From assembly GCA_943704425.1 (NCBI GenBank), contig CALSCP010002418.1, positions 36,361-100,360 of the forward strand: a stretch of 64,000 nucleotides of DNA, given 5' to 3'. Made by a program: the position numbers and the translations under genes. Below, one piece after another: positions 20,626-32,025 of the stretch; the first letter of the stretch is position 1, and each line of letters opens with the position of its first letter. Under the pieces are notes generated by a model that saw nothing but the letters and a program-made list of their open reading frames with translations, did no database searches and was not told where the DNA came from. The stretch is from Ministeria vibrans ATCC 50519 (Eukaryota; Opisthokonta; Filasterea).

Positions 20626-22239
20626 GTTGGCTACGTTGTACATGGTCAAACCCAAAATGCTCGTGATGTGTCAGACGTGACTCGAAAACGCCGTCGTCGT
20701 GGAGAACTGCCGCCTGGTAATGGTTTTAATGCGTCTTGGCATGTCTCGCTGATGCCCCTTTGGCTTTGTTTGTGTTTTAGCGTACCCCAATGGATGGTTC
20801 CGTCTGGTCAACTCCTACGAGCTGAAGAAAGGACAAGTACGTGTGTGTATAAATGTATCGTGTGTTTTTTTTTTGTTTGTGCCTCTGCTTAACAAGTGCT
20901 CTCAGGTAAAGAATGTCGACGCGCTCGGGCAACACTTTGCGGTGTTCCGTGGACACGACGGGGAGGCGGCCGTGCTGGACGCGTACTGTCCTCACTTGGG
21001 CGCCAACTTGGCAGTGGGTGGCAAGGTGTTGGTGAGCGACGAACACGGCTCGTGTCTGCAGTGCCCCTTCCACGGCTGGACGTTTGCCGCCAAGACGGGC
21101 AAGGTGGTCAACATTCCGTATGCGGATAAGATTCCCGAGACGGCCAAGACGAAGAAGTGGCCCGCACTCGAGATGAACGGCACAATCATGGTGTGGTATG
21201 ATGCAGAGGACCGCGACCCCATGTGGTTTCCGCCTGAGCTCAAAGAGATCACCTCCGGTACCACAAGAGAAAAGTGTCACGCCCACAATTCATTACTAAT
21301 TGGAATTATCAATTCGCAGGACAATGGACATTCCGTGGAATCAGCGAGCACATCATCAACGCACACATCCAGGAGATCCCTGAGAACGCCGCTGACATTG
21401 CACACCTGGACCATGTGCACTCGCCTGCTTTACTAACGGGGACCGATCTGCGCAAGGTAAAAAAAGCGTCCGTCTCGTGTTTTGTTTGGCTGTGTTTCTT
21501 TTTATTTTCTCTCCCTATCACTTTGTTTCTTTCTCTCCTATCACTAATTTTGTTTCTTTCTCTCCCTATCACTTATGTTTCCATCTTTCTCCCCTATCTA
21601 TTTCTGTGTTTCTCACGAGCTCACATGTGCTTTGCAGATGCGTCAAGTGGACGGGTCGCGCTCAATGGGATCTTTGTTCCACACATGGGATGCGTCGTAC
21701 ACCCCGGGTGAAGGGGACATGTGGCACACGAGCGTACTCAAGCTCAAGCACGGCATGAAGCTGTGGGGCTACCCCTTCCCTGCCCTCGACCTGCTTGTCA
21801 CCGCCCGCCAGGTTGGCCCGGGTCTTGTGTACCTCACGTGGGACAGTGCATTCGGCTCGGGTGTCTTCACCCAGAGTATCACTCCAATGGGTCCGCTCGA
21901 ACAGAACCTCCAGCACTGCATTTGGGCGTCGTGGACGGTGCCTAACTGGCTTGCAAAGGTCTACCTGGCCGGCGAGGCTATGCAGGTTGAGGTGAGTTTG
22001 CGCTGATCTGAAAATATTGCGAAATGCTCGACGAATAACTTATAAATTTTTATTGACGCTTCGTTATATTTTTGTTGTAGAGAGACGTGATGATCTGGAA
22101 CAACAAGTGCTTCATCAACAAGCCAATGTTGGTCAAGGAAGATCAGCTTATTGGCAAGTTCCGTCGCTGGTACAAGCAGTTCTACTCGAAGAACAGTGAG
22201 AAGCGCGCAAAAGAATCTTCTGCTCCCTTTGATTGGTAG
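20626..22239 (+). CDS. Rieske oxygenase copy 1 (cholesterol 7-desaturase / Neverland-DAF-36 like), exons 2-7
   Basis: Family members are membrane-anchored Rieske non-heme iron oxygenases that introduce the 7,8 double bond into sterols. Exons: 20626-20716, 20781-20836, 20906-21257, 21320-21456, 21638-21991, 22081-22239. Exon 3 has [17 protein letters not shown]. Exon 4 contains the Rieske [2Fe-2S] ligands [12 protein letters not shown] and [11 protein letters not shown]. Exon 5 has [15 protein letters not shown], the mononuclear iron ligands. Exon 7 begins [21 protein letters not shown] and ends in FDW. The N-terminal exon lies at 15491-15772, displaced by the suspected mis-join. Intron 5 carries the TATCACTTTGTTTC motif. 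A close paralog lies inverted at 24167-26430. Confidence 0.93.
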
Positions 22240-22431
22240 AGAGATATTTACAAAATACAACTTCAATTTTCAAATTTCAATTGCCTGTCTCCGCTCCCTC
22301 TCGACGCTCCCGTACCTTAGAAAGTTCTGAGATGTTTGTGTTGTCGCTTTTCGTTTGTGATTGATAATACATTGGAAATCAATTAATCAATTTTACTTTT
22401 CACATTATCATTATTATCGTCTATCGGGCAA

Positions 22432-24103
22432 ATGAGCTGTATTCCTGGTTGGATCACGGGTGTGGATGGACACGTGCATATGATTTATGCGCAGCGAAGT
22501 CCCTTTGTGTCGTCTCAGACAGACACGCCCGCCCTCTGGCCCACTCTCTCGCCCATTGCCGATATCAATAGAGCAGCTGAACAGCTCCTTGACGCTCTTG
22601 TTGCTTTTCACCTCGCCAAAGCGCGAAGACGGTAAGAAGACGCTTAACAATCTCAAAGATAATAATAATAACAATAATAATTATTATTGTATTAATGTTA
22701 GTGGTGTGCATTTCTCATTTCTCACCTTTGTAGGTGTGCACAAGTGATGCTTGACGCGTACAGGCGATGGAAAGAATGGAGAGTACACCCATGCAATAGC
22801 GATGCATCGACAGCGGCGTTTGACGTGTCGCAAGAGACGGCAGAAATCAATCGGGCGGTTGTCGTGCCAACGCAACTTGCTGCCTTTCCGCTTCCCACCC
22901 ACGTCCGCCAGGCATTGTGTTCCTTGCACACCTCTTCACACCAGTTTCTTCATCGACTTGCGACACTTGAAACATCGCGTAGTACACCGCCCCTCTCGTC
23001 GTTGCCAACTGTGCGTCTGCTGAGCGACAACTGGAGCACTGCCATCCACGAATGGACACAGCTTCAACGTCAGGTAAATTAAATAATTATACATGCAACG
23101 AGGGCTGTATGCATGGCTGCGATTTATTTAGCATGATATATAATATATATATATATATATATTCAACCCTTTTTTGTCATAGATCGAAGACGCCGGCTCC
23201 AAATATGACTGCTCGAGCAGCAGCCCAACCACGGCTCTTCAACTTTGTCTCAAGGTACCCACAAACACCGTTTTTTATTTAATTTTGGATAATTAACTTT
23301 GTGTGTAGACACGAGATTTTATCGCGAGCTCCTTTCCAACCGAGCCGGGTCTGTATAATAGCGAAAATATTTCGACAAGGCGACAACTGAAAGTCCGTGT
23401 CAGACCAGAGCGCCGTCGTTTAACTCGACTGGTCGCAGAGACACTGATGGACGCAACTGCACTACTCTTTACGGTAAAGTAGGTTTTTCATTGAAACTAA
23501 ACTCAACGATTCGTTTTGTTTTGTGTGCAGAGACTTCTGGTGAACAAGATGAATCGCAGTGTGGTGCGCAATGAAGTGGTCACACTTGCAGTGGTGCATG
23601 CAGACGCAGAGCACGCGCAAGAACAGGGGCTTTTGGGCGGCACTGATTTACGACGTTCTAGGGCGCTGGTAGAGCGTGTGCGTGCATGGACTGTGCGGGC
23701 AATGGCGAGTGTGTGTCGCGAGACGCTGCAGGAGTGGTGGCCCAAGGGGGGACAAGTGTGGTTTAAGCGCAGGCGCCCAACGACGCATGACCAGCAGCAG
23801 TCAAAGGAGACGCACACTCCCAGTGATTATGTGGGAATTCTACTGGAGACGACACTCGAACCACTCTATGAACGCATGCACAGGCGCAGTGAGAGTGTAT
23901 CTGACAATCTGACGCTCGTGACTGAGCTCATGCGAATTTGTATCTCCGAGGTTCTCGTATGCGCTCAGAGCGAGCGAGCGTACTCAGCAGATGGTCGAGC
24001 TCAGCTGCACTGTGACACCAGTGCACTGACCGAATGGGCGCACACACATCGCATTGCTGTGAATGTCACAGAACCCCTTCAATCATTTCTTTCTCGAATT
24101 TAA
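22432..24103 (+). CDS. CCDC142-like protein (tentative)
   Basis: Five exons: 22432-22631, 22734-23073, 23183-23254, 23309-23473, 23531-24103, about 450 residues, all helical and soluble in appearance. Features include MSCIPGWITGVDGHVHM at the N-terminus, RLVAETLMDATALLFT, and a C-terminal part DYVGILLETTLEPLYERM with ALTEWAHTH. That pattern (a YV...TLEPLLE stretch, then a helix ending in a Trp) reminds me of the C-terminal domain of animal CCDC142, but I cannot align it here and no catalytic motif is visible. It lies between the two inverted Rieske genes, with 192 bp and 63 bp spacers, so any recombination between those copies would involve it. Confidence 0.55.
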
Positions 24104-24166
24104 ATCTTAAATGTCCATGGACACGCACAAGCTGCACACTACTGTATCCACGAAGCTTCATTTTTT

Positions 24167-26430
24167 CTACCAGTCAAAGGGGGCAGAAGACTCCTTTGCG
24201 CGCTCCTCACTGTTCTCCGAGTAGAACTGCTTGTACCAGCGACGGAACTTGCCAATGAGCTGATCTTCCTTGAGCAGCATTGGCTTGTTGATGAAGCACT
24301 TGTTGTTCCAGATCATCACGTCGCGCTATATTGCACACAATTAAATGTCAATATTACGAATGTCAATCATGTTTTATTGTTCAACTCTCTCAAACTGTGG
24401 ATTACCTCAACCTGCATAGCCTCACCGACGAGGTATATCTTTGCCAGCCAGTTAGGCACGGTCCAAGACGCCCAAATGCCATGCTGGAGGTTCTGCTCGA
24501 GCGGACCCATTGGAGTGATGCTCTGGGTGAAGACGCCCGAGCCGAAGATACTGTCCCACGTGAGGTACACAAGACCCGGGCCAATCTGACGGGCAGTCAC
24601 ATTGAGATCGAGTGCGGGGAAGGCACACCCAAAGAGCTGCATGCCATGCTTGAGCTTGAGCACACTTGTGTGCCACGTCTCACCCTCGCCTGGTGTGTAT
24701 GAGGCGTCCCATGTGTGGAACAGCGAGCCCATTGCCCGTGAACCGTCATTTTTGCGCATCTGTATAAATGGGATTAGATATTGTTTGTTGCTGTGTTTCA
24801 TACGTTTCGGAGGTCTGTTCCCGTGAGGAGTGCGGGCGAGTGAAGGTGCTGCAGGTGCGCAATGTCAGCGGCGTTCTCAGGGATCTCCTGGATGTGTGCG
24901 TTGATGATGTGCTCGCTGATTCCACGGAATGTCCATTGTCCTGCGAATTGATAATTCCAATGAGTAATGAATTGTGGGCGTGACACTTTTCTCTTGTGGT
25001 ACCAGAGGTGATCTCTTTGAGCTCAGGCGGAAACCACATGGGGTCGCGGTCCTCTGCATCGTACCACACCATGATTGTGCCGTTCATCTCGATCGAGTGC
25101 CACTTGCGTGTCTTGGCTTCCTTGGGAATCTAGGGATCACGCGTACGCGTGTTGAATGAGTGATGTACAAGAGGAAAGTATAGTCAAAATACCTTGTCGG
25201 CGTATGGAATGTTGACCACCTCGCCTGTTTTGCCGGAAAACACCCAGCCGTGAAAGGGGCACTGCAGACACGAGCCGTGTTCCTTGCTCTCCAGCACCTT
25301 GCCACCCACTGCCAAGTTGGCGCCCAAGTGAGGACAGTACGCGTCCAGCACGGCCGCCTCCCCGTCGTGTCCACGGAACACCGCGAAATGTTGCCCGAGC
25401 GCGTCGACGTTTTTTGCCTATATCAATTATTAAATTATTGTTTTTATACAATCATTATTATCATTATTAATAGCGGTGTTGTCGCTTTTTTCTTTTGTGA
25501 TGAAAATAATCTAATTATTATTACGTTTTGAACATGTATTCTTCTTATTCTTCTACTAGTAAATAGTGGTTTCTGTATCTCACCTGTCCTTTCTTCAGTT
25601 CGTACGAGTTGGCCAGACGGAACCATCCATTGGGGTACGCTACATAAGTATATAATTATGTGAATAATAATAATAATTAAAATTAATTATAATAATAATA
25701 ATAATAATTATTATTATTGCAATGAGAAGATGAAACTTATTCGAAAAACAACCTATCTTACCCGGAGGAAGGTCGCCACGACGGCGACGTTTTCTCGTCA
25801 CCTCAGATACATCACGTGAATTTTGAGCCTTGCTATGGACGATGTAGCCAACCTACAACAGCGATGGTGCGATGAGAACAAAAACTGAAACAACAAGCGG
25901 AAAAGTATTTAACCAAACAAGGGAAAAAGAACTCGATAAACAGACTTGGTTCAGGTTTTAAGGTGCATCCGAATGATGTAGTAAAAATAAGATCAATGGG
26001 AAGGATGGCAGTAGGAGTATAGACAAGCAGGCAGGACTACATCACATGCAAGGTTGGCGATTGATCAACGAATGCAAAATCGCACTAAGAAATATCTTCG
26101 GCTAAAAAGCGATGGGCGAGCAAGAAAACAAGGTGATCGTCTTACATCTTCTTGTTTGCGAGTCCAGAAGAGCGGTTTATAGTACCACGACAGAAAGACA
26201 AAAAGTGCGAGAATTGCAATCGCAACGCCCGACACGCGAAGAGGCGTCTCGCTTGCCTGCAGCGCAATGCCACGGGCCATGTCGACCACATCGGCTGCCA
26301 ATATGGCCGCTGTGGAGTTGGAGTTGAGCGCCGAGATGGCGTCCTTTACGATTTCTGGCATCGCGGATGATGCGGAAGCGAAACCCGCGACAAACACCAC
26401 CAGACGGACGGCACGGAACGCAGAGGGCAT
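24167..26430 (-). CDS. Rieske oxygenase copy 2 (cholesterol 7-desaturase / Neverland-DAF-36 like)
   Basis: Complete gene with eight exons: 26430-26146, 25852-25762, 25639-25584, 25417-25193, 25129-25003, 24940-24804, 24759-24406, 24323-24167. Exon 1 gives a hydrophobic start ([18 protein letters not shown]) and an anchor [19 protein letters not shown]. The Rieske ligands [12 protein letters not shown] and [11 protein letters not shown], and the iron-site [15 protein letters not shown], are intact. The protein ends ESSAPFDW like copy 1. It has one intron more than copy 1, between exons 4 and 5, within NIPYADK...IPKE. Parts of the two genes are nearly identical in DNA, including one intron, while other parts differ clearly. 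The gene is divergent from the carboxypeptidase (197 bp between starts). Confidence 0.93.
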
Positions 26431-26627
26431 TGTGGAGCGTCTATAGGGGATACAGATAACAAGATAAATGACAAAAAGGACTGTAAACTTAAGTCTTAAG
26501 ACTTAAAGGTGTGTGTGTGTGTGTGTGTGATAGACTGACAGTGTGACTGTGTGTGACTCAATAACTCATCCATGAAAAGTGAAAAGTGAAAATTGAAATT
26601 AAAAAATAAACTAATTTCTTTCTCATC

Positions 26628-28645
26628 ATGCGCACAGTCTGTCTCGTGCTCGCTATTGCAGCTGCTGTCTGCACCGCGTCGCTCTCGCTTGAGGGATCCC
26701 GCTACAAGCTCAACGAGGCCAACGGCGATCTTTGCGACAACACTGTCCAGCAGTGGAGCGGCTACCTCGACGTCAACGACAAGTAGCGAACTACCCCTCC
26801 CACCGTGTCTCTTGCTGCCCTGCATCCTCCCCAACCGTGCTTCCCCTCTGCCTTTTTTCTTTTTTTCTTTTTTCTTCCTTCGCGATGACACTCACACATC
26901 TCGTGACAAATCTCACTGCGTCCTTTCCCACTCCGTTGTCCACTGCACCGCCTTCTATGTTGCAAATGATGATCCTCCGCACCAAGCGCATCCGTCTTCC
27001 CTCCCTCTTTCCCCCTGTACTGACCCGCCGTCGTTTTTTGACAGATCGAAAATGTACTTTTACTGGGCCTTTTCGTCGCGCAACGACCCCGCCAACGACC
27101 CTGTGGTGCTGTGGATGACTGGCGGACCTGGCTGCTCGTCGATGCTGGCGCTTCTGACGGAGAACGGCCCTTGCTCGGTCAACAAGGAGGTGCAGACGCA
27201 GAACAACATCTACTCGTGGACGGCCAACGCGACCGTCATCTGGATCGACCAGCCCGCCGGCACTGGATTCTCCTACGGCTCCTTCCCCGACGACTACGAC
27301 CACGACGAGACCGGCGTGGCTCGCGACATGTTTGCTTTCCTCCAGCTCTGGTTCAAGAACCACGAAAACCTCCTGGACAACGAGTTCTACGTCTTCGGCG
27401 AGTCTTACGGGTATGCTTGTGCTGCATACACATATATATCATATATAATATATATGTGTGTGGTATATTGTACCATCCATTTTTATATAGCGGCCACTAC
27501 GTTCCTGCCACGTCTGCGCGTGTCTTTGAGGGCCAACAGAAGGGCGAGACCAAGATCAATTTCAAGGGACTGGGCATTGGAAACGGACTGACTGACCCCG
27601 AGGTAACAGACAATCATAGAGAGACAAGTGATGAGAGAGAGAGGAGGAGGGAGAAGAAACAAAGTGATAGAGAGAGAGAAAGAAACAAAGTGATAGAGAG
27701 AAACAAGTGATAGAGAGAACACAATCTAAATTTCAGTGGGTTACAGATCCAGTACACAATGTACCCCGAGATGGCGTACAACAACACCTACGGACCAATT
27801 GTGACGGAGGCGGTCTACGAGCAGATGGTCCAAGCAGTGCCCGCGTGCATTGAGAAGATCAAGGCGTGCCAGGCGGACACTGACGACTGTGCCAGTGCTC
27901 AGCGCTCCTGCAACAATAAGCTGCTGTCGCCGGCCCTTGCGGGGGGCGTCAACCAGTACGACGTGCGCATCAAGTGCGCCGTTCCTCCGCTCTGCTATGA
28001 CTTTAGCGCCGTCACCAAGTTCTACGCCGAGGACTCGGTCAAGACTGCTCTTGGCGTGCCCACCTCCCGCTCGTGGGTGCAATGCTCCAACATTGTCAAC
28101 GGTGCGACGCATGCCACCGTGAATGACTCTCTGACTCTTTTATCTCTTTCAGTGATGTTCTCCAAGGACTGGATGAAGAACTACCAGCAGTTGCTGCCGC
28201 CTATGCTTGAGGCCGGCAAGAAGGTCCTTATCTACGCGGGCGACGCCGACTTTGTCTGCAACTACATGGGCAACAAGAAGTGGACACTGGCACTCCCGTG
28301 GACCGGCAAGGACGCTTTCAATGCCGCCGAAGACAGTACGTGTGTGTCTGTGTGTCTGTGTGTCTGTGTGTCTGTGTGTCTTATGTGGTGTGTGTGTCTT
28401 ATGTGGTGTGTGTGCTTATGTGGTGTGTGTGTGTCCGCCCCTTTTTGCCTCTTTCTTATCACGATCATGCTTCTCTCTCTATCTCTCTAGTGCCTTGGTC
28501 CGTTGACGGTGATCAGAAGGGTCTCCTCCGCAGCGCCAACAACTTCCACTTTCTCCAGGTGTTCAAGGCAGGCCACATGGTGCCCATGGACCAGCCCCGT
28601 GCCTCGCAGGACATGCTCAACCGCTTTGTCCAGAACAAACTCTAA
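26628..28645 (+). CDS. Serine carboxypeptidase (peptidase S10)
   Basis: Lysosomal or vacuolar exopeptidase of the carboxypeptidase Y family. Exons: 26628-26782, 27047-27410, 27491-27602, 27747-28101, 28153-28335, 28491-28645. A signal peptide (RTVCLVLAIAAAVCTAS) is followed by a C-terminus-of-propeptide-like SGYLDVND. Family motifs are WMTGGPGCSSMLALLTENGP (oxyanion hole), IWIDQPAGTGFSYG, the nucleophile in GESYG|GHYVP, the Asp in IYAGDADFVCN, and the His in VFKAGHMVPMDQP. All three catalytic residues are therefore present. The intron after exon 3 carries AAACAAAGTGATAGAGAG repeats. About 430 residues, typical of the family. Confidence 0.95.
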
Positions 28646-28827
28646 AATTATTAAAAGAAGCAAAAGTTTGAGAGTTTTATTGCACCCAAGTGGGAGTGGA
28701 CAACTAACAACCCTCAAATACGCACACCTTTGGTGTGCTGGTGTGTCAGAGATCAAGACTTTTTTGCATTGCAGTTCACTGCTCATATACTCATATTCAG
28801 AAAAATAACTATTATTCATATCTTAGG

Positions 28828-29146
28828 ATGGAGTCCCAAGCACCGGCCTGGATGAAATTTGTGTCGGGCGGTGTGGCCGGCATGGGAGCAACGATGGTCG
28901 TGCAGCCCTTGGATCTGTTGAAGAACCGAATGCAGGTAAAGCATGAAAGAGAGGAAAACCTTATTCGTCATCCTGACTGTGTGCTCTGCTGTCGCGCCTC
29001 TCCCTCCCTCCCCCAGATGTCCGGCAAAGGCGGCACTGCGCGTGTGCACAAAACCAGCTTCCATGCATTCATGAGCGTGGTCAAGAACGAAGGGATTGCC
29101 GGTGTCTACACTGGGTACGACGCAAGCAGAATTCGCATTTGCCTCC

Positions 29147-29180
<34 letters not shown>

Positions 29181-30454
29181 TACGCTCTCTTTCCCACCGC
29201 TCTCGCCCCTCCCCCGCCCTTTCAGGCTATCGGCTGGGCTGTTCCGCCAAGCAACATACACCATGAGCCGGCTGGGCATCTACAACGTCCTCTTCTCCAA
29301 CTACGTCGAACTGCACGACGGCGCTCAGCCGCCCTTCTACCTCAAGGCTGCGATGGCCATGACAGCCGGCGCCTGCGGAGCCGTCATTGGCACGCCTGCG
29401 GAAGTCGCGCTCGTGCGCATGACAAGCGATGGCCAAAAGCCACCCGAAATGGTACCACAACATACACACACTTGCCAACTCCGATACATCCTTACCAATT
29501 ATTATTGTATTTATTATGAACACAGAGGCACAACTACAAAAGCGTCTTCAACGCCCTGTCGCGTATTGTCCGAGAAGAGGGCATCCTGACGCTGTGGCGC
29601 GGCACCACTCCAACAGTGGCGCGTGCTGTCGTTCTCAATGCAGCCCAACTGTCATCCTACTCACAGGCCAAAGAAACCCTCAAACTCTACACCTCGCTCC
29701 AGGACGGCATCCCCCTTCACTTTGTCGCCTCAATGTGTTCAGGTACTTTTATATGACGAAAAAGGCGAAGAGTGGCAATGCGAGCCAATAAAATGTCATG
29801 GGTTCAATTAGGATTGCTGTCGACGGTCGTGTCCATGCCCATCGACATCTGCAAAACACGTCTGCAGAACATGCAGGGGAACGAGTACCGTGGCTTTGCC
29901 GACGTCTTTGTCAAGGCAGTGCGTCAGGAAGGCGTATTCTCCCTCTGGAAAGGGTTTAGTCCCTACTACGCCCGATTGGGTACTCATATTGTCATCCGCT
30001 TTGTTCTCCGTGTCTTATCATTGTGCGTGTGTCTCTGCAGTGACTTTAGTCCCCTATTTGTGCCTAACCTTATCCTATTTATTTATTATTATGTGTCTGT
30101 GTGTGTGTGTGTGATTCATGGTACGCCCCGGTTGGAATATCAATATTATTATTATTTTTATGATTCCCAATTAGTTATTACAATTATTGATTTGTATTCT
30201 TATTATTTCTCTGTGTGTATCTGTGATCATCATTGCTATTCACTGATTTTCTGCCTTTTTGTTTTCTACGTAGGTCCGCACACTGGTAATAAAAATATCA
30301 AAAACAACAACAATAATAATAATAATAATTAATTATTGTTAATAGTTATTATTAATACTGACGTTCTTTTTGTGTTTTTTTTGGCGTTTCTTCTCTTTTA
30401 GTGATTACGTTTATTCTTCTTGAGCAAATTAGTAAATATCTCCCAGTCAAATGA
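28828..30454 (+). CDS. Mitochondrial 2-oxoglutarate/malate carrier (SLC25A11-like)
   Basis: Inner-membrane exchanger of 2-oxoglutarate for malate. Exons: 28828-28935, 29017-29114, 29226-29451, 29526-29742, 29812-29979, 30274-30285, 30402-30454. Three carrier signatures are present: VVQPLDLLKNRMQ, a degenerate second one at GTPAEVALVRMTSDG, and VSMPIDICKTRLQNMQG. NYKSVFNALSRIVREEG, GLFRQATYTMSRLGIYN and LWKGFSPYYARLGPHT are characteristic of the oxoglutarate carrier subgroup. The sixth exon is only 12 nt (GTCCGCACACTG); it supplies the PHT that follows YYARLG and must be spliced in to keep frame. The gene is convergent with the rhodanese gene. Confidence 0.93.
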
Positions 30455-30638
30455 ATCACAAATAACAGTACACAATAATGAATTCATTTATTATCGTAAA
30501 TTACATACAAAAAAATGAGACACAACAGTGAGAGCGACTAATTTTGTTCTTTCACAAGCGAATCATACATAAATGAACAAACACGCTCTCTCTGTCTCTA
30601 TCACTTTGTCTCCATCCCCTTCTTCACAGGTTTCCCGC

Positions 30639-31898
30639 TCAATTCTCTCTCTCTTTCAAGTGACTCACAGAGTGGTACCCTTTGAGGCTCCACCCAATCC
30701 ATCCGTCGGAGAAGAGCGACACATTGGTAAGACCCATCACGAGCGCATAAAAGAAGACCTCGCTGGCACGCCAACCACTACCGCACATAAAAGCAAGGTG
30801 CTGGTGGTGCACGGCAAGCCCGCTGGCACACCACATCATTCTAATATCGTCGCAGCTGCGCATTGTTCGGTCTGCAACATTTCTGTACGCAGTCATAATA
30901 TCACTTTCACGGTGTCCACTCTGCGCGTACACTGCTCCTTGGATGCGCCCTTTAAAGAAAGGAAAGGTATCGTAGCCGGAGGTGTCGCCGCGGTACTCAG
31001 ACCACGTGCGAATATCAACAAGCGCAAAGTCAGGGGAGCCCAGTCGCATCCGCATTTTCTCCATCGATAACAAACACGACGAGGACGCGTCCCAGTGGTC
31101 CTCTTCCACAACAATGGGCGTGGTTACTTTGGGCACCCGGCATCGTCGTGCATTCACATCCGCTTCGTCGTCGCGTCCCATGGCCACGGGGAACCCAGCT
31201 ACGCGCCAGGCATGCAGACCACCATTGACAACACGCACGTCACGCACGCCAAGATGACGCAGAATGGTAGCCAGGCGAAAGCTCGAGATGGGATCCTCCG
31301 ACGCGACCACCACCACATCTTCCTGGTAGAATCCATGTCGCGCCGCAAAGCCCGTCAGCTGCTCCGCCTCACCTAACATCCAATCGTGACGCCGCTCAAA
31401 CTCGTCCGTGTCAATGTGAAAGAATCCTGGGATGTGTCCGAGATCGTACGACGCCGAGGCTGGTCCCCAGCTCGCCTCGACAAACTTGATGGACGAAGCA
31501 GTCGTGTGCTCAAAACTGTAGGGCTGCTGGCCTCGTAGCAGCTCAGCCAGCACCGTGACGGGCACCAACAGCTCAAAATGAGCCCATTTTTCGAGGCGCT
31601 GTTCCGCCGGATCGACAACGCTCGTGCGCACGTCCGTGAATCCATGGCATCCTAGAAACGCTGCGACAACATCTCGCTCACCGGCGCCCGCATCGTAGAC
31701 CTCAATGGGCGTGGCTGGCGTGATTCCGCGTGCGGCCAAATCTGCCACCAAATAGTGCGCGCCGGTCGTTCCAATCCAGGACGCCGATAAATTAACGGCT
31801 CCCGCAACATGCCCGCCCGGAGCACAATCTAACGGCCAGCCGTTGAAGGCGTCAGGCGAGCGCGAGTCAATGAATTTTCGTGGCAGCGTAAAAATCAT
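30639..31898 (-). CDS. Three-domain rhodanese-like sulfurtransferase
   Basis: Single exon, 419 residues. Three consecutive rhodanese folds can be traced: residues about 1-125 (KFIDSRSPDAFNG...GHVAGAVNL), about 125-270 (IKFVEASWG...YDLGHIPGFFHIDTDEFE, VVNGGLHAWRVAGFP), and about 270-415 (ALVDIRTWSEY...KGRIQGAVYAQ, FMCGSGWRASEVFFYAL, SDGWIGWS). Only the third domain has the active-site Cys in its loop (CGSGWRAS). The equivalent loops of the first two lack Cys (YDAGAGERD and ASEDPISS), so they are probably structural. The substrate is not predictable. Lack of introns contrasts with both neighbours. It shares a 127 bp upstream region with the NIPA gene. Confidence 0.88.
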   Translation of the reverse strand: MIFTLPRKFIDSRSPDAFNGWPLDCAPGGHVAGAVNLSASWIGTTGAHYLVADLAARGITPATPIEVYDAGAGERDVVAAFLGCHGFTDVRTSVVDPAEQRLEKWAHFELLVPVTVLAELLRGQQPYSFEHTTASSIKFVEASWGPASASYDLGHIPGFFHIDTDEFERRHDWMLGEAEQLTGFAARHGFYQEDVVVVASEDPISSFRLATILRHLGVRDVRVVNGGLHAWRVAGFPVAMGRDDEADVNARRCRVPKVTTPIVVEEDHWDASSSCLLSMEKMRMRLGSPDFALVDIRTWSEYRGDTSGYDTFPFFKGRIQGAVYAQSGHRESDIMTAYRNVADRTMRSCDDIRMMWCASGLAVHHQHLAFMCGSGWRASEVFFYALVMGLTNVSLFSDGWIGWSLKGYHSVSHLKEREN

Positions 31899-32025
31899 TG
31901 ACTAATGAAAGTGCTCAACCCAAACGATTATCACACCCAGCAGTCAAACCCCAAAAAGTTCAAAGTTCACTCTTCAAAGTTGATAATTGATATAATTCTA
32001 TAATTCTATTTATTTTTCTGCAGGC
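31899..32025. promoter_or_regulatory. Shared 127 bp region between divergent rhodanese and NIPA start codons
   Basis: Both start codons face outwards from this short AT-rich stretch, which must contain both 5' UTRs and probably both promoters. No specific motif is recognised. Confidence 0.45.

Noticed and set aside
24034-24258. A separate small gene at the junction of the CCDC142-like gene and Rieske copy 2
   Set aside because: It overlaps both 3' ends and has no independent support.
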